The notes beneath the pieces were generated by a model. The model was not told the origin of the DNA and did not search any database. It saw nothing but the letters and a program-made list of their open reading frames with translations. A stretch of 64,000 bases of DNA, from positions 1,612,001 to 1,676,000 of the forward strand of contig CM031554.1 in the NCBI GenBank assembly GCA_018466975.1. The letters are read 5' to 3'. Below, one piece after another: positions 23,204 to 34,250 of this stretch (position 1 is its first letter; each line of letters opens with the position of its first letter). The translations under genes and the position numbers were made by a program. Origin of the DNA: Sparassis latifolia (Eukaryota > Basidiomycota > Agaricomycetes > Polyporales > Sparassidaceae).

Positions 23204-24532
23204 ATGCAGCCAAAAGCACCCTCCGGACACGCAGACCTCACACGCAGCCGTAAGTGGAACGAGGACACGATACTTGGCCCGGGAGACAAGATCGGAGAGG
23301 GGGACACGTTCCTCGTGGAAGATATTCTCCCTTCGGACCTTGCGAATGTGGCGTTCGATAACCTGATCAAGGAGGTGCAGTGGAACACCATGTATCACCG
23401 AGGTGCGCATCGTAGTTAATATTTTTTAAATACTGCGACTAAACCCAACGATGTCCCGTAGGTGGCGAAGTTCCTAGACTTGTTGCTGTTGAGGGGGCGG
23501 TTGCGCCCGATGGAAGGTAGGTAAGAGCGCGCAGTACAGTCCGAGTGGGGCAAGTCTACCGACTGTATCCCAAGAGAGTCGAGAAAATTCAGTCAGACAC
23601 GAGCAAGGTCAGGCTCGATGTCAGTCGTGCTTAGGGCTTGGTCTCATACATCGTAGCATGACTCTGATGCCAAGTATTTGCGCTGGAGCATCAGATATTT
23701 GCATGTGTTGACCGCGTCTTTGGGATCCTCGGCTCATGTGGTTGCGAGCCGTCCATTGGATGTGCGGTTCACTTCATGCCTGGCTTGCGGGATTATCCCC
23801 ATATCTAACGTTCTTCATAGTGAACCCATTTACCGCCACCCTGCGGACGAGTCTCCGCCGTTGCTTCCGTTTTCGCCCACCGTCGCGCGCATCCGTGACC
23901 GCGTCGAGGAAGTGCTTAAGGAGCCCGTCAACCACGTGCTCATCCAGCACTACCGCGATGGGATGGACTACATCTCCGAACATTCCGACAAGACGATCGA
24001 CGTTGTTCATGGCTCGCACATCGTCAACGTCAGCATCGGTGCGGAACGCGTCATGACCCTGCGCACAAAAAAGGATGCGCGCGATGCGCACGCGCACGAG
24101 GCGGCGAACGGCCGCTACGCCCGCGCAGTGCAGCGTGTCCCCCTTCCGCACAACTCGATGCTCGTCATGGGCCTGGCGACGAACCAGAAGTGGCTTCACA
24201 GCATCCGTGCGGACAAGCGCATCCCCACGCTCAAATCTGCGCCTGAAACCGCGTTTGATGGCGCGCGTGTCAGCCTGACGTTCCGACACATTGGCACGTT
24301 CCTCACACCCGATGGGAACCATATCTACGGCCAAGGTGCAAAGGCGAAGACGCGCGAAGAAGCGAGAGAGGTCATCAGAGGCGGCGAGGAGGCGGAAAAA
24401 CTCATCGAGGCATTCGGGAAGGAGAATCATAGTACCGAATTTGACTGGGAAGGAACGTACGGAGAGGGATCCGATGTTTTGCATTTTGAAGTGAAGGATA
24501 GGTCTGAACATGACCCTGCGAAGAGCGCATGA
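23204..24532 (+). CDS. AlkB-like 2-oxoglutarate/Fe(II) dioxygenase
   Basis: Three exons, 23204-23402, 23462-23516 and 23821-24532, encode 321 residues. The family oxidatively removes alkyl groups from DNA or RNA bases using Fe(II), O2 and 2-oxoglutarate. Seen: substrate-binding strand EPIYRHPADESPPLLPFSP, then YRDGMDYISEHSDKTID with the HxD iron ligands, the distal His in QKWLHSIRADKR, and the 2-oxoglutarate-binding Arg region RVSLTFRHIGTF. The start is the first ATG in frame (MQPKAPSGHADL). Intron 2 is 304 nt, unusually long here, but frame and family alignment match across it. ALKBH2/3-type DNA repair is the likeliest role; an RNA demethylase cannot be excluded. Confidence 0.85.
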
Positions 24533-25244
24533 AGGCGCAAGGGACGTTGTAATTGGTATGTTTTGACTCGGATGTGCATATGGCTTTCGTTGCACAATAT
24601 TGTAGGCTCAAGCAACGTGTCGTGAACCGGAGTTCGAAATTAAACAGTTCCCTTTGGATTTTTGTAGTTCTCGTTTCCTACGCCTTAAGAAGCTTCTCAC
24701 CTCAATCGATCACAAAGTGATCGTTGAGTGGTGGCCGTCACTCACCTATTCTCATTTATGACTCTATCGGACAATGGGCTTTGGATTTGAAGGCAGCATT
24801 ATCCGGGAAGACAAGTGTTGCAGAATTCAGCAGCATTTAGCAGAACCTCGCCACAAAATAGTCCTTGTTCCTCATATCTCCTCGACTAGATATTCACCCT
24901 ATTCAAAAAGGCAGGATCTAGAGGTCGTAAAGTAGATGTCAGGGTCCGCATTGTCGAAACCAAGCTGCAGCACTTGCCAGATCAAAGATTTGGGAGCCTC
25001 TTGGTCATCTAAGTGGTTGGGTCAACAGCTGAGACTCGTGGGCATGACGCTTTTGGCGCTATCCCAGCGCGGAAACAGAAGACACATGAGGCACACCCTC
25101 AGTCAAAGCGTATGGGACAATGCGAACACCGCGGAATTGAATAATTGAAAGGGACGCTACAATGTGATTACGGAACGACGAGGTGAGAATAGGAGCAGAC
25201 AATACGCAGACAGCAAATATAGAAAACTGAAGGTAGCGCTGATG
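24533..25244. other. Intergenic between convergent genes
   Basis: 3' flanks of the AlkB-like gene and the SUMO gene. Only short, overlapping open frames; no gene supported. Confidence 0.5.
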
Positions 25245-25894
25245 TCAAGCTGTACCCCCAACCTCTACAAGAGTGGCAAAAATAAGAAAAAGAATCAGTT
25301 GATCCAGCGTCACAATCTCAAAGTGGGTGGACACATACGTTCTACCATAACGTCGATTGTATCTACCAAGCACTTCAGTGAGTGGAAATTCCAATTCCAT
25401 TCATAGAGATACGTACCATTGTCCTCCATATCCAGTGAGGCGGGAGTGTCATCATCATTTATCCTGTTGCCGTCGTACAAGAATCTGCGAACCAAGTGGT
25501 CATTATCTCGAGTAGAATCTCGCATTGTCCCGACGGTGGCGCGAAACGAATAGGGCGACGCGATGAACGCGCCACGCATCCCACAAACGCCAATATTCTC
25601 GCGGACGATGTGGGCCACTCACCGGATGCTGCTTACATCCTTCCCCACCTTTGCGGCGTACGCCCCTTGGAGTTTGCTAAGTTTTGTGTTCCGTTTGATT
25701 TTGAAGAACACTTCCTCTCCCGTTTGTGTCGCTACCTGGGATTCCACGCATCAGCGAAAACTCACAAGGGCTCTCCAGTGCGCCTGCGATGCACGTCGCG
25801 CGAGCACACGCACCTTGATGTTGATGGGCGCGTTGGCCTCCTCAGCTTTGGGCTCGACGTCGTTCGTAGATGCTGGCTGCTCTGCGTCCGACAT
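25245..25894 (-). CDS. SUMO (small ubiquitin-like modifier)
   Basis: Five minus-strand exons, 25894-25814, 25735-25623, 25484-25417, 25362-25339 and 25264-25245, encode 101 residues. After an acidic disordered start (MSDAEQPASTNDVEPKAEE) comes the ubiquitin fold: INIKVATQTGEEVFFKIKR, KLSKLQGAYAAKVGKDVSSI, RFLYDGNRINDDDTPASLDM, DTIDVMVEQVGG. The protein ends GG-TA, so a SUMO protease must cut two residues to expose the conjugating diglycine. It is conjugated to lysines by the E1 Aos1-Uba2 and the E2 Ubc9, mainly in the nucleus. Every intron phase agrees and two exons are only 20 and 24 nt, so automated annotation may truncate this gene. This is the orthologue of yeast SMT3. Confidence 0.96.
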
Positions 25895-26292
25895 GGTGTA
25901 TAGATACAGTTAGTGTGAAGTGGATGGGCTTGAGAGGGTAGACGAGGTCGCCACTCGAGAGCGTAAACGTGAACGCCTGGGCAAAGGATATTTGGGCGAA
26001 TATGCCTTCGAGCGCCCGCGGCTTACGTCAGTATTTCTCTGGATAAAAACATACGAACTGACAGACAAGTAGATTAGGCGATAGTGTACCGTAGTAGCTG
26101 TACAAGTCGAGAGACATATGGAATTATACACCTTGAGACCAGTAGTATACAATATTATGAGATAGGTTACGAAGTGCCTGAAGGAAAGAATGTGGAGAAC
26201 GCGACAAACCAAGAAAAATACGCGAACAAAGGCGAAGTGGACAATATTGCGAACATGGAGAAAAGTGCCCTCTGATTCTGCTCCAAAATGGG
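25895..26292. other. Intergenic, SUMO promoter side
   Basis: About 400 bases between the SUMO start codon and the stop of the next leftward gene. Expected to hold the SUMO promoter. No other feature is seen. Confidence 0.5.
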
Positions 26293-29200
26293 TCAAACAA
26301 CACTTCTTCTTGACAACCGCCTTAGGAGCCGCTTCGCCGAGCGATACTCCTCATCCTCCGAGCTCGAGTCCTGCCACACGTCTGCATGGTGAGGCTCCTC
26401 AATCCTGGACTTCCAGCGGCTTTGGTGCACATCGCTGTCCCGAGTCGACGAGGCCCTTGGCTGAGGCCTTCCCCTCAGCGTACCTGTATTGTCGTCGTCG
26501 TCCTCGATGGCGGGCGGCGTTGTGGAGAACGTGGGCGGCAACGACATGCGCACGCTCTTCCGGTGCACCGGCGGAGTGGCAGTTGTCGCGGTTGAGTCCG
26601 AGTGCGACAGATCACTGCCGCCAACCATTGGCTTGTCATCGTGAGGGGGAGGAGGTGGGGGAGGCGGGTCAGCTGAAGGTGGCTCTGGATCGTCGTCGAA
26701 TTCCTCACGTCCAGTCTCGTACGAAGAAACTGATGCAGCTTCGTCGTTTTCTGCGTCCTCAGCCAGAGTACTGTCCACCTTCGGCGGCGCAACTGCATCA
26801 AATATTCCGCTTAGCGACGGCCCAGCTACCGGGGGTGGAGACTTCGGCGATGGAGACCGGCTGGTACGCAACGCAGAACGCAAAGGAGATTTGGGAAGCG
26901 GCCTGTTTACGCCATGTGGTGTTGCAGGCAATGATGGTGCCGACGCAGACGCCGGAACAAGAGCAGGGTTTCGCGGAGCGTCCCGAGCATGCATGTCGTG
27001 TCGTTCTGGTGCAGCGAGATGCGATGCAGATTGTGTCGAGGTGATTTGGGCACCCATAATGTGCTCGAAGTTGATAGGAGCTGGGGCTTTGGGGACCACC
27101 AACATACGATTCGGGTCCTGGCGCAACCATGCCTCCCTATTCTGGCGAGAAACTCCCTCCACGATGCTCATCAGACTAGGCTCGTTCGTCCGAGTCAAGC
27201 CTGAACGCTGAGAGGCGGACAGTGGCCTGCGGTTACCCTTGGGACCGGATTTCGCGGATTCTGAGATTTCAATAGATGTCGTGCGTCTTCGCGTGGCTGT
27301 GGAAGTGGACGATGAACGCTGTAGTGGGGCAACACCAGAAAGGGGGGAGCCTGAGAGAGGTGCAGAAACGACACTCTGTTTCGACAGGGATGAGTTGCGA
27401 GAAAGTGATGGCTTATTTTCCAGAGCAGAGCCTGTTGCATTCCCAGAAGGTGTAGACTTCTGTGCTCTGACGGTGCCCAAATTCTGTGGCATCGAGGGAC
27501 TGGGGCGAGCATTGCCGTTCATCTTTGTCGCACCATCAATTACAGGCTTCTTCAACTGTGCTGCGCCTTGGGCCTTCGATCCCGTAACCGTTGCCCCGTC
27601 GCTCATACGCCCCTTGTCCGCGTCACTAACTCGCGGTGCTGGACGTGGCTGCGAGGAGCTCCGCTTCGTCTTCTTCAATCGTTGGGCATTATTCAAGCCA
27701 TCCGATAGGGAGGGTGTAACGGCAGTCTTGGGACTCACAGGCGCAGGCAAAGAGGCAAACGGTGACCACGTCGCGTAATGATGCGATGGCGCTGCTCCAT
27801 CCTCGTCAGAGCTATCATCACCTCCCTTCGTCTTCGTCAGGTGTCGATCGGTGCGAGTGTACCAAGCCGAGCTAGATGCCTTCGTGGGCGAATTCCCATC
27901 CATGGACCCACCATCACTCTTATCCTTATCCTTTTCTTTGTCTCTGTGGAACAGCGCTGCCATCGTCTTTCCGAACAGTGACCGATGGCGCTCTCGCGGC
28001 GGCGGGCTCTTCAGCCGGTGGTGTCGCTCCGGCTCACTGGCACTATCCAGAGATCCACGGATAGAGAAATGCGGGTGTCGTAGGCCAGAGACAGGGGAGT
28101 CGTGCCGCTTGCCATTGGCTCTGAATCCCGAGTTCTCGTGAACCTCGACTTGTCCCTCATCCTCGCCCACGCTGCTGCCTCCGTCGCCATCCTCCTCCTC
28201 GGGTATTCTTTCGGATGCCAGACCATTCGGCATCGCTATGTCCGTGATGGCGTGTGCCGGAGGAATACTGAGTGTGTAGGGCCTGGGAGCCGTAGGAACG
28301 GCTAAAGGCGCATTGGGTGGAGACAGATCAGCATCCGCATGTGGCGGGGCTGCATAAGCAAGTGCTACTTGAGATGCCGACTGAGAAGGAGCTAAAGTAG
28401 ATAGGTCAGACGGTGGATGTCCTGAATCAGATCCAATATCTGGCAGCGGCTTATAGGCAGCAGCAGACGCATACGGGTGCTGGTGGATACCTGAGAAGGA
28501 TATGCACTATCAGCACGCGGGCGTAACGACCGGAACCAATCGCTGCTGACTGGATATTGCCCCACGACAGCCTCAGGCATGTAGATAGCAGTCTTTAAGG
28601 AGTACACGCATGAACAGAGACACATACCGTTTCCGTTTGGCACGCCGAACGCTTCCAGCGCTCTCAAGCCTTCTTTTCCCATCTCACCCCACGTCCAACC
28701 GCATTCGACCATAGCACTGCAACGACCCTGTAGTCCGACTTTGATTGCGCTAGTCCGGAGAGAGTCGAGCTCGCGCTCTTTCATCGCCAGATGAGCCTCA
28801 CAAGCCTGGAGCTCAGTCTGCGCTGTCGTCAATTTGCTGATATTCTGGGGATCGGACTTGGAGAAGGACAGAGATGAGGTGGAGCCAGAAGCACCCAGGA
28901 TCCCATCACGGGCAGGTCGCTGTTTGGAGACCTTGATAAGGCGCGTGACTCTGCATTGTAGACATGAAGACTTCGGATGAAGATCTGTACGAGAATACAC
29001 TTACAGAATCTCTCGGTCCCGCATAATGTTCCCTACTTCGTCCTCCAGGTCCTTCAGCGCCTTCAGCTGCGCCTGCCACCGCTCCAGCGACGCTGCGTAC
29101 TTGCGCAGCGCATCGTCCGCATTCGCAAGAGCTCCTGCTACAGCGAGAACGACCTGGGAGGCCGGTGGAGCAGACGCCGACGCATACGCCGAGAATGATG

Positions 29201-29309
29201 CTAGAGAAGCTTGCGAATAGTCAAGTAGAATAGAAAGGTGTTTCGAGTAATCTTTTTCGTGAGATAGTAAATTCGTCAAAAGCCTAGAGTCTGCTGGCCG
29301 ATGAACCAT
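26293..29309 (-). CDS. Large coiled-coil (BAR-like) and disordered protein, function unknown
   Basis: Three minus-strand exons, 29309-29005, 28950-28628 and 28490-26293, encode 941 residues. Residues 1 to about 205 are a helical bundle with heptad character (LLTNLLSHEKDYSKHLSIL, YAASLERWQAQLKALKDLE, AQTELQACEAHLAMKERELD), resembling fungal I-BAR/IMD-like lipid-binding domains such as that of Ivy1. This likeness is my inference. The remaining 700 residues are Ser/Pro/Lys-rich and look disordered, with many RSxS-type sites, a Pro8 run and the basic C-terminus YRSAKRLLRRLSRRSVV. A role at membranes or the cell cortex is plausible. Intron phases agree and there is no frame break across the 2.2-kb last exon. 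Confidence 0.75.
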
Positions 29310-31492
29310 TCAAAATAATGACGACGGTCGGGGGTAAAGTCTGAAGTCATATAACTTCGGTGAGGCAACAACGTCGTTGGCGCATGTCAACACAGATGAC
29401 GTAGCAGCCGTAGTAATCCTCATTAGCTCCACTACGTGTGGGAACAATGTGGGTCACACTTACGTGACAATGTCACACATAATATCTAAATTCGGGCTAT
29501 TGAGATCCAATCCAGGAGATGCATCCCTATCAAAGCCTGAGATCTGAGATCTAACTTGAAATTTGAACTACAATACAAAAGCTCCACAAATTGAGGTTCT
29601 GCGATGGAGCCAGCGGTTTTGATGGCGAGTCCTCTTCATTGTTGTGTCTTATAACTCAGGGAGATGGAAAATAATACTTAGTCTCAAGCCAGACGATCGT
29701 GCCGTTCCTCGGAGGCTGCCGAAAGCCAATATGTCGGAGATCGAAAAAACCATTGCAGCCCGCCCAGCAGAATGTTGTGCCCTCCTTCGTTCCATCTTCT
29801 TGCTGCTCTATGCAGTTAATCCTTCATTTGTATATCATAGCATGCTCGTGTTACCTGCACTCGCTCTACCGAAGTTCACCAGACGTTCTACCACGGAAGC
29901 TGCAATGGGTTTTTTCGATCTTCGACTTATCGGTTCTCGGTCGCTTCCGTGAGTGAACGGCTGGAGCCGAGACTAGAAAATACCTAGTCTCGAACCTCGT
30001 ATGAGAGGCCTCTGAGAGGTCCCCCATGGGAAACGTTGAGTTTGAATATTGACGTCGGCGCAACGGCAGCTTGCCCTCACATGATTTGCACATGATCATG
30101 ACGCGAGCTTCTGCTCGGGTGAACGCCGAGCTCCCTCTGTGCAGTAGGAAAATAAATGCATTGCACAATAGTTCAGCCGGCGAAAAGTGCTGAAAAAATT
30201 GCCACTCATTTCCTGGAAGCTATGCTAAAATTTTTGTATGCGTCGTATGTCACATTGCCTCCTTCACATCTCAAGTTTTGTACGCATTTTGGCCGCGCCG
30301 TCGGCATGGTCAAACTCCGCCGTTCCCACGGGGGACCTCTCAGAAGCCCCTCATACGAGGATCCAGCCTCTATATAGAGGAACGACTCTTTCTTCCTATA
30401 TACTAGAGGCTGGTTAACGAGCCTAGAAAATACCTAGGTTACAGTACAGCTTTCCGCATGCCCGGAAGACTCGCCGGCGTCATGCGGAGGGTGTCGAGCC
30501 TTGGTCGAGGGGCCCGACGCGACGTCGAGTGCCTCAGGTAAGCCAAATCGAGCTGCACTACTACGCTGAAGAGTACCTGGCCAGTGGCACTGCGCAACAC
30601 ATACTATCGCCGCGCAGCCTGTACCGACTGACAGACTCAAAATCCTCCGCGGACATCCTTTCGGTCAGCAAACACCATCCGAGAGTGCCAGTCGTGCTCC
30701 GCCTTCAACCATTCGAGCAATACTGACAACATACTTCTATCGTGTTTAGCTCATTCGAACCCCGACGCTCAATGTATTTGTGAGTGCTTTGCTTTTCAAA
30801 AACTCAGACTCCTCCACGGATCCCGCTCTGCGCGGTGATGCTCTACACAAGGAAGCAAGTTCATCCGGCACTTTGAAATATCCCGCTCTACCTACCCCTC
30901 CAGCCACATGCGCGTACTGTGGGACTACTTAGCACTGTCGACAGCAAATTGCCTCGCCAGTGCCTCCTTCGACTTCACACAACAACCTCGGCAACCTCAT
31001 GATGACAGCACCTCGCCTGAAGTTCGCGACCGCGCATATTTCCCTCATTTCCCCATCCCTCACTGTTCATCTTTCTTCGATTCGTCAACTACCCCTCTCC
31101 AGCTCAACCGGATGCTCGCGAAGAGGCAGATCGCGTAATATGCTGTACATCCCGAGAACACGGGCGGTAAGGTAATTGTTAACTGCTCGCATATTGTCCA
31201 GCTTCAGTGTACACTCTAATACATCGATAGAATCGTCTACTAACTTTCGTTGAAAGGCTCGACACTGTAAACGAAGATCTTGTACCCACCATCATTAATT
31301 CATACAACCTCGTTGAACCACGCGGAGAAGGACAGCTCAGACGTGCAAGTTTGTGTCATTTCAAACTTATACTAACGAGATTTGAGTTTTTATAGGATGT
31401 GCTACAATGATTCAAGCACAGAAAAGGAGTATAGAAGCATCTAGAGTACACGAATCGCCACATGCTAATCTCCATACAAACGTCTACTGTCC
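29310..31492. other. Long intergenic stretch with an inverted-repeat element
   Basis: About 2.2 kb between two leftward genes. It holds the inverted-repeat element at 29968-30438 (separate entry) and otherwise only short overlapping open frames. The left 200 bases should be the promoter of the coiled-coil protein gene. Confidence 0.45.
29968..30438. repeat. Inverted-repeat element with paired hairpins (MITE-like)
   Basis: A left arm at about 29995-30061 (CCTCGTATGAGAGG... GGTCCCCCATGGG...) is the imperfect reverse complement of a right arm at about 30294-30360. Outside each arm sits a hairpin with the same seven-base loop AAAATAC: at 29968-29992 the stem CGAGACTAG/CTAGTCTCG is perfect, and at 30422-30438 the stem is CCTAG/CTAGG. 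A perfect 14-bp palindrome CCTCTATATAGAGG lies at 30367-30380. No transposase is encoded. This could be a non-autonomous DNA transposon remnant or a structured transcript. Element ends and any target-site duplication are not resolved. Confidence 0.6.
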
Positions 31493-31779
31493 TCAATTGA
31501 TGGTGGAAGTGATAGTCTTGACCGAAGTCGAAGTTATCACATCTGTAGAGGTCGCGGACGCCGTAATCGTGGAGGTACGGGTGGACGTCACTGGAGTGGT
31601 GGTAATGGACTGCACATCGATTGTTCGCGTGCTCGTTACGTACACAGTGGTGTAGATGTATACTGAGAACAGAAATAGCGGGTGAGTGCAGGTTGGACAT
31701 CGATAGTATCAGACTTACCGGCATTGACACCAGAAGCCACCAGGAATGCAGCCGCGATGATGCTTTTACTGAAGAGCAT
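31493..31779 (-). CDS. Small secreted Thr/Ser-rich protein A
   Basis: Two minus-strand exons, 31779-31719 (61 nt) and 31662-31493, encode 76 residues. The first exon is a signal peptide (MLFSKSIIAAAFLVASGVNA) with likely cleavage at the exon junction. The mature part is nearly all Thr, Ser and Val with TTT/TST runs (YTTVYVTSTRTIDVQS, TTTPVTSTRTSTITAS) and ends TSTIN. There are no cysteines and no GPI-anchor signal. Such peptides would be heavily O-mannosylated in fungi, so a cell-wall or matrix glycopeptide, or a candidate effector, is plausible. The twin gene at 32951-33257 has the same exon 1 length, intron phase and composition. No family name is known to me. Confidence 0.7.
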
Positions 31780-31873
31780 GATGAACAATATGTGAAGAGG
31801 CGTAGAATAGGTGAGTGTGTGTGCTGTGTGCTTGCGAGGTGAGAATGATAACTTTTTATCAAGGTTCGTAAGG

Positions 31874-31880
31874 CTTATAT
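31874..31880 (-). promoter_or_regulatory. TATA-like box of secreted protein gene A
   Basis: Minus strand reads GGCATATAAGCC here, about 97 nt upstream of the ATG at 31779. A second AT-rich run (GATAAAAAG) lies nearer the gene at about 31846-31856. The placement mirrors the TATA box of gene B. Confidence 0.45.
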
Positions 31881-32849
31881 GCCTTTCGACGCTGCCATTG
31901 GCATCTTCTCCACTCTCCCGCTCCCTCGCGGATGAGACTGCATAGATGCGGAAGGGAGTGGGAAGACTGATGGAAGCGAACACCAGCCGCTATCCTACCA
32001 AAGTTTTCCAGCAGTATCCGAAGTTCCTTGTCCCTGTTAGGCGATCCCGCTGTGCTCTCGCAGTCATGACCAGGGCAGTCGCACCCATTCGCGGCAGCAG
32101 AATTTGCATCCGCGCCCACTGGCCTAAGGCATCACATATTACTCGCCATCCGCCTGCCACATCCGCCAGCCGCTCCAGGTTGTCCCGTCCTCCAGCAGTG
32201 AGCACAGTGCGGCATACCCCGCTTTGCATAATCGACGGTTACTGACGGTGTCCAATGTCTTCCTTCCGATGATAGGATCGACGGCGGTCGTCATTATCCG
32301 CGTTCCCGGATTTTCACTCCCTGTTGTGGACATATCAATTCGAGGCGGCGGTGCCATAGCACGATCATCCCGACAGCACTCAAATCGATCACTTGTAGTT
32401 TTCGATCAACGACCTGAGTAAGTACTGCTGTGCGGTTTGTCTTCCTTCCTGCTCTACTTGCAGTCTCGGATCGGCTGTCTGCCACATGGGGTGAGATCAC
32501 CTCTTCTCTTCTCCACCGTACTATCCTTACCCGTACCCGTGGAGTCCGTTGCGGTAAACGTCGCGGATACCTGTGCTCCCGAGCGGCGCGGAAGCTAAAT
32601 TCTTTGACCTCTGTCAGGCCCGATCAAAGTAGTGGAGAAACTAGCTAGGCTATTCCCGACACCATATCCGAGATGCGTAAGGCGGAAAGCCTCATTTAGA
32701 CGGTCCAGCGAATGCCGCGCGGGTTGAGCTCGACGTACTTCCGCGCGCATGTCTTTTCCGCAGCCGGTCGGCTTGCGGATGGCCCAAGTTCCCGCCTGCC
32801 CGCGATGAAGGCAGAATATCCAAGTAGGACGTGAGCCAGGAGATCCAGG

Positions 32850-32855
32850 TATAAA
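32850..32855 (+). promoter_or_regulatory. TATA box of secreted protein gene B
   Basis: A canonical TATAAA, about 100 nt upstream of the ATG at 32951, followed by an A/C-rich 5' leader (CACACCAAATCC, AATCCAAACAAG) typical of well-expressed fungal genes. Confidence 0.6.
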
Positions 32856-32950
32856 GTGCGGTTCGACGACAGCCAAAAATCATCAACTCAAAATTTTTCA
32901 TCGTTTACACATCCTCACACCAAATCCTTTATCAAATCAATCCAAACAAG

Positions 32951-33257
32951 ATGATGTTCCCCAGCACTCTTTCGCTTGCTGCTCTCCTTGCCGTCTGCTC
33001 CATGGCGCTTGGTACGTACCCATTTCCTGGTGTTCCATTCATAGTCTAATCGTCGCATAGCGAGCCCTGCCCCCAAGGCGGACACAAGGACAGTCACGCG
33101 TACAGACACTATCACCACCTCTGTGACCGACACCACCACTACGAACACGAGGACTTCGCGTACAACGACTGTCGTCCCGATCACCACGACGTTCACAAGG
33201 ACCACCACGACTACAACTGTGACGCCGACAACAACCACAACTTTCGTGCACGCATAG
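32951..33257 (+). CDS. Small secreted Thr-rich protein B
   Basis: Two exons, 32951-33011 (61 nt) and 33061-33257, with a 49-nt intron, encode 85 residues. The N-terminus MMFPSTLSLAALLAVCSMAL is a signal peptide. After ASPAPKADTR the mature chain is dominated by threonine (TITTSVTDTTTTNTRTS, VVPITTTFTRTTTTTTVTP) with regularly spaced Arg and Val, and ends FVHA. The only Cys is in the signal peptide. A strong TATA box and an adenine-rich leader suggest high inducible expression. It is the divergent twin of gene A at 31493-31779: same 61-nt signal exon, same phase-1 intron, same composition, little exact identity. Function unknown. Confidence 0.75.
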
Positions 33258-34250
33258 GCGGACAATCACTCGAGTCGAGATCTGTTCCTTTGCTATTGTA
33301 TCAATATGCATATAGACACTTCATGTATTGCCTAAAGAACTATTTTATCCGCTTCTACATGGGTTGTGCGTAAATTTGAGTCCTGACCAAAATCTTACGC
33401 CAAAGTCTCAAACAATATTTTCCCTTGCAAATCTTGTTAACAATTTTGTTGTGAATGATTTCTCTACACCGATTATCGTGAGCGCCGGCCAATCTGGGTC
33501 GGTGAAATCTGAAGGCAAACATACGCACGACGAGACAGGCAAGGCTGTTAATTAAATGTATTGTATGAGTACGTCCTCAGTGAGAAATTGTGAGGCGTAT
33601 GGTGGATATGGAGATCGCGGCTCGGCTGAAATCGTCCAAATTCCTTTCTTTCACACAGATATGGGTTTTGCTTGTTTGAGTATTTGAACATACGGTTTGA
33701 GTGACAACAATTGCGTCTACAGAGTGCCTCAACGCTAACCAGCCTCCAGCAACTTGGAAGAAGGAGTCGTTCCTCTCTATAGAATTGCGTCCGTCGATTG
33801 TCTGCGAATGCGTGAGTGAGTACTGTGCGCTGTGATTAGCGTCCCTTGATAATCGTTGAGCTTATATGCATTTAAGCAGCATCCTCTCGTATCCGTATAT
33901 GAAGCGGAATATCGAGCACGTAAGAGGCCATATCCACCCACCTGTCTCTCTTCGCACTCACGTATCTCACGACATTTGGGCGGAAGTGGACGACGACTTT
34001 ACAATGACAATACACTATCAAGCAGACCAAGCTACGGGTACAGCTGAGCAAAAGCCTTCACGTGTAAAAGCCGTCGTATCAGATCGGTTGTGAAGTTGAA
34101 ACGTTTTCTTCCACTTAATCCTCATTTTCACAGATCATGTCTTATTCTTACACCGCAATTCGAGCGACATACACGCGGAGGGGCCTACTTGTACAAATGC
34201 TGGACTACAAACATAACTGCGGAGGTGTTCACAAACCACAGCGAGACCGT
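33258..34250. other. Intergenic between convergent genes
   Basis: About 1 kb of 3' flank between secreted protein gene B and the short-chain dehydrogenase gene. AT-rich and without a supported gene. Confidence 0.5.

Larger units (their letters stand above)
31780..32950. other. Shared intergenic region of the divergent secreted-protein pair
   Basis: 1,171 bases between the two start codons. Each gene has a TATA-like box about 100 nt upstream of its ATG (separate entries). No other gene is supported between them. Confidence 0.55.
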
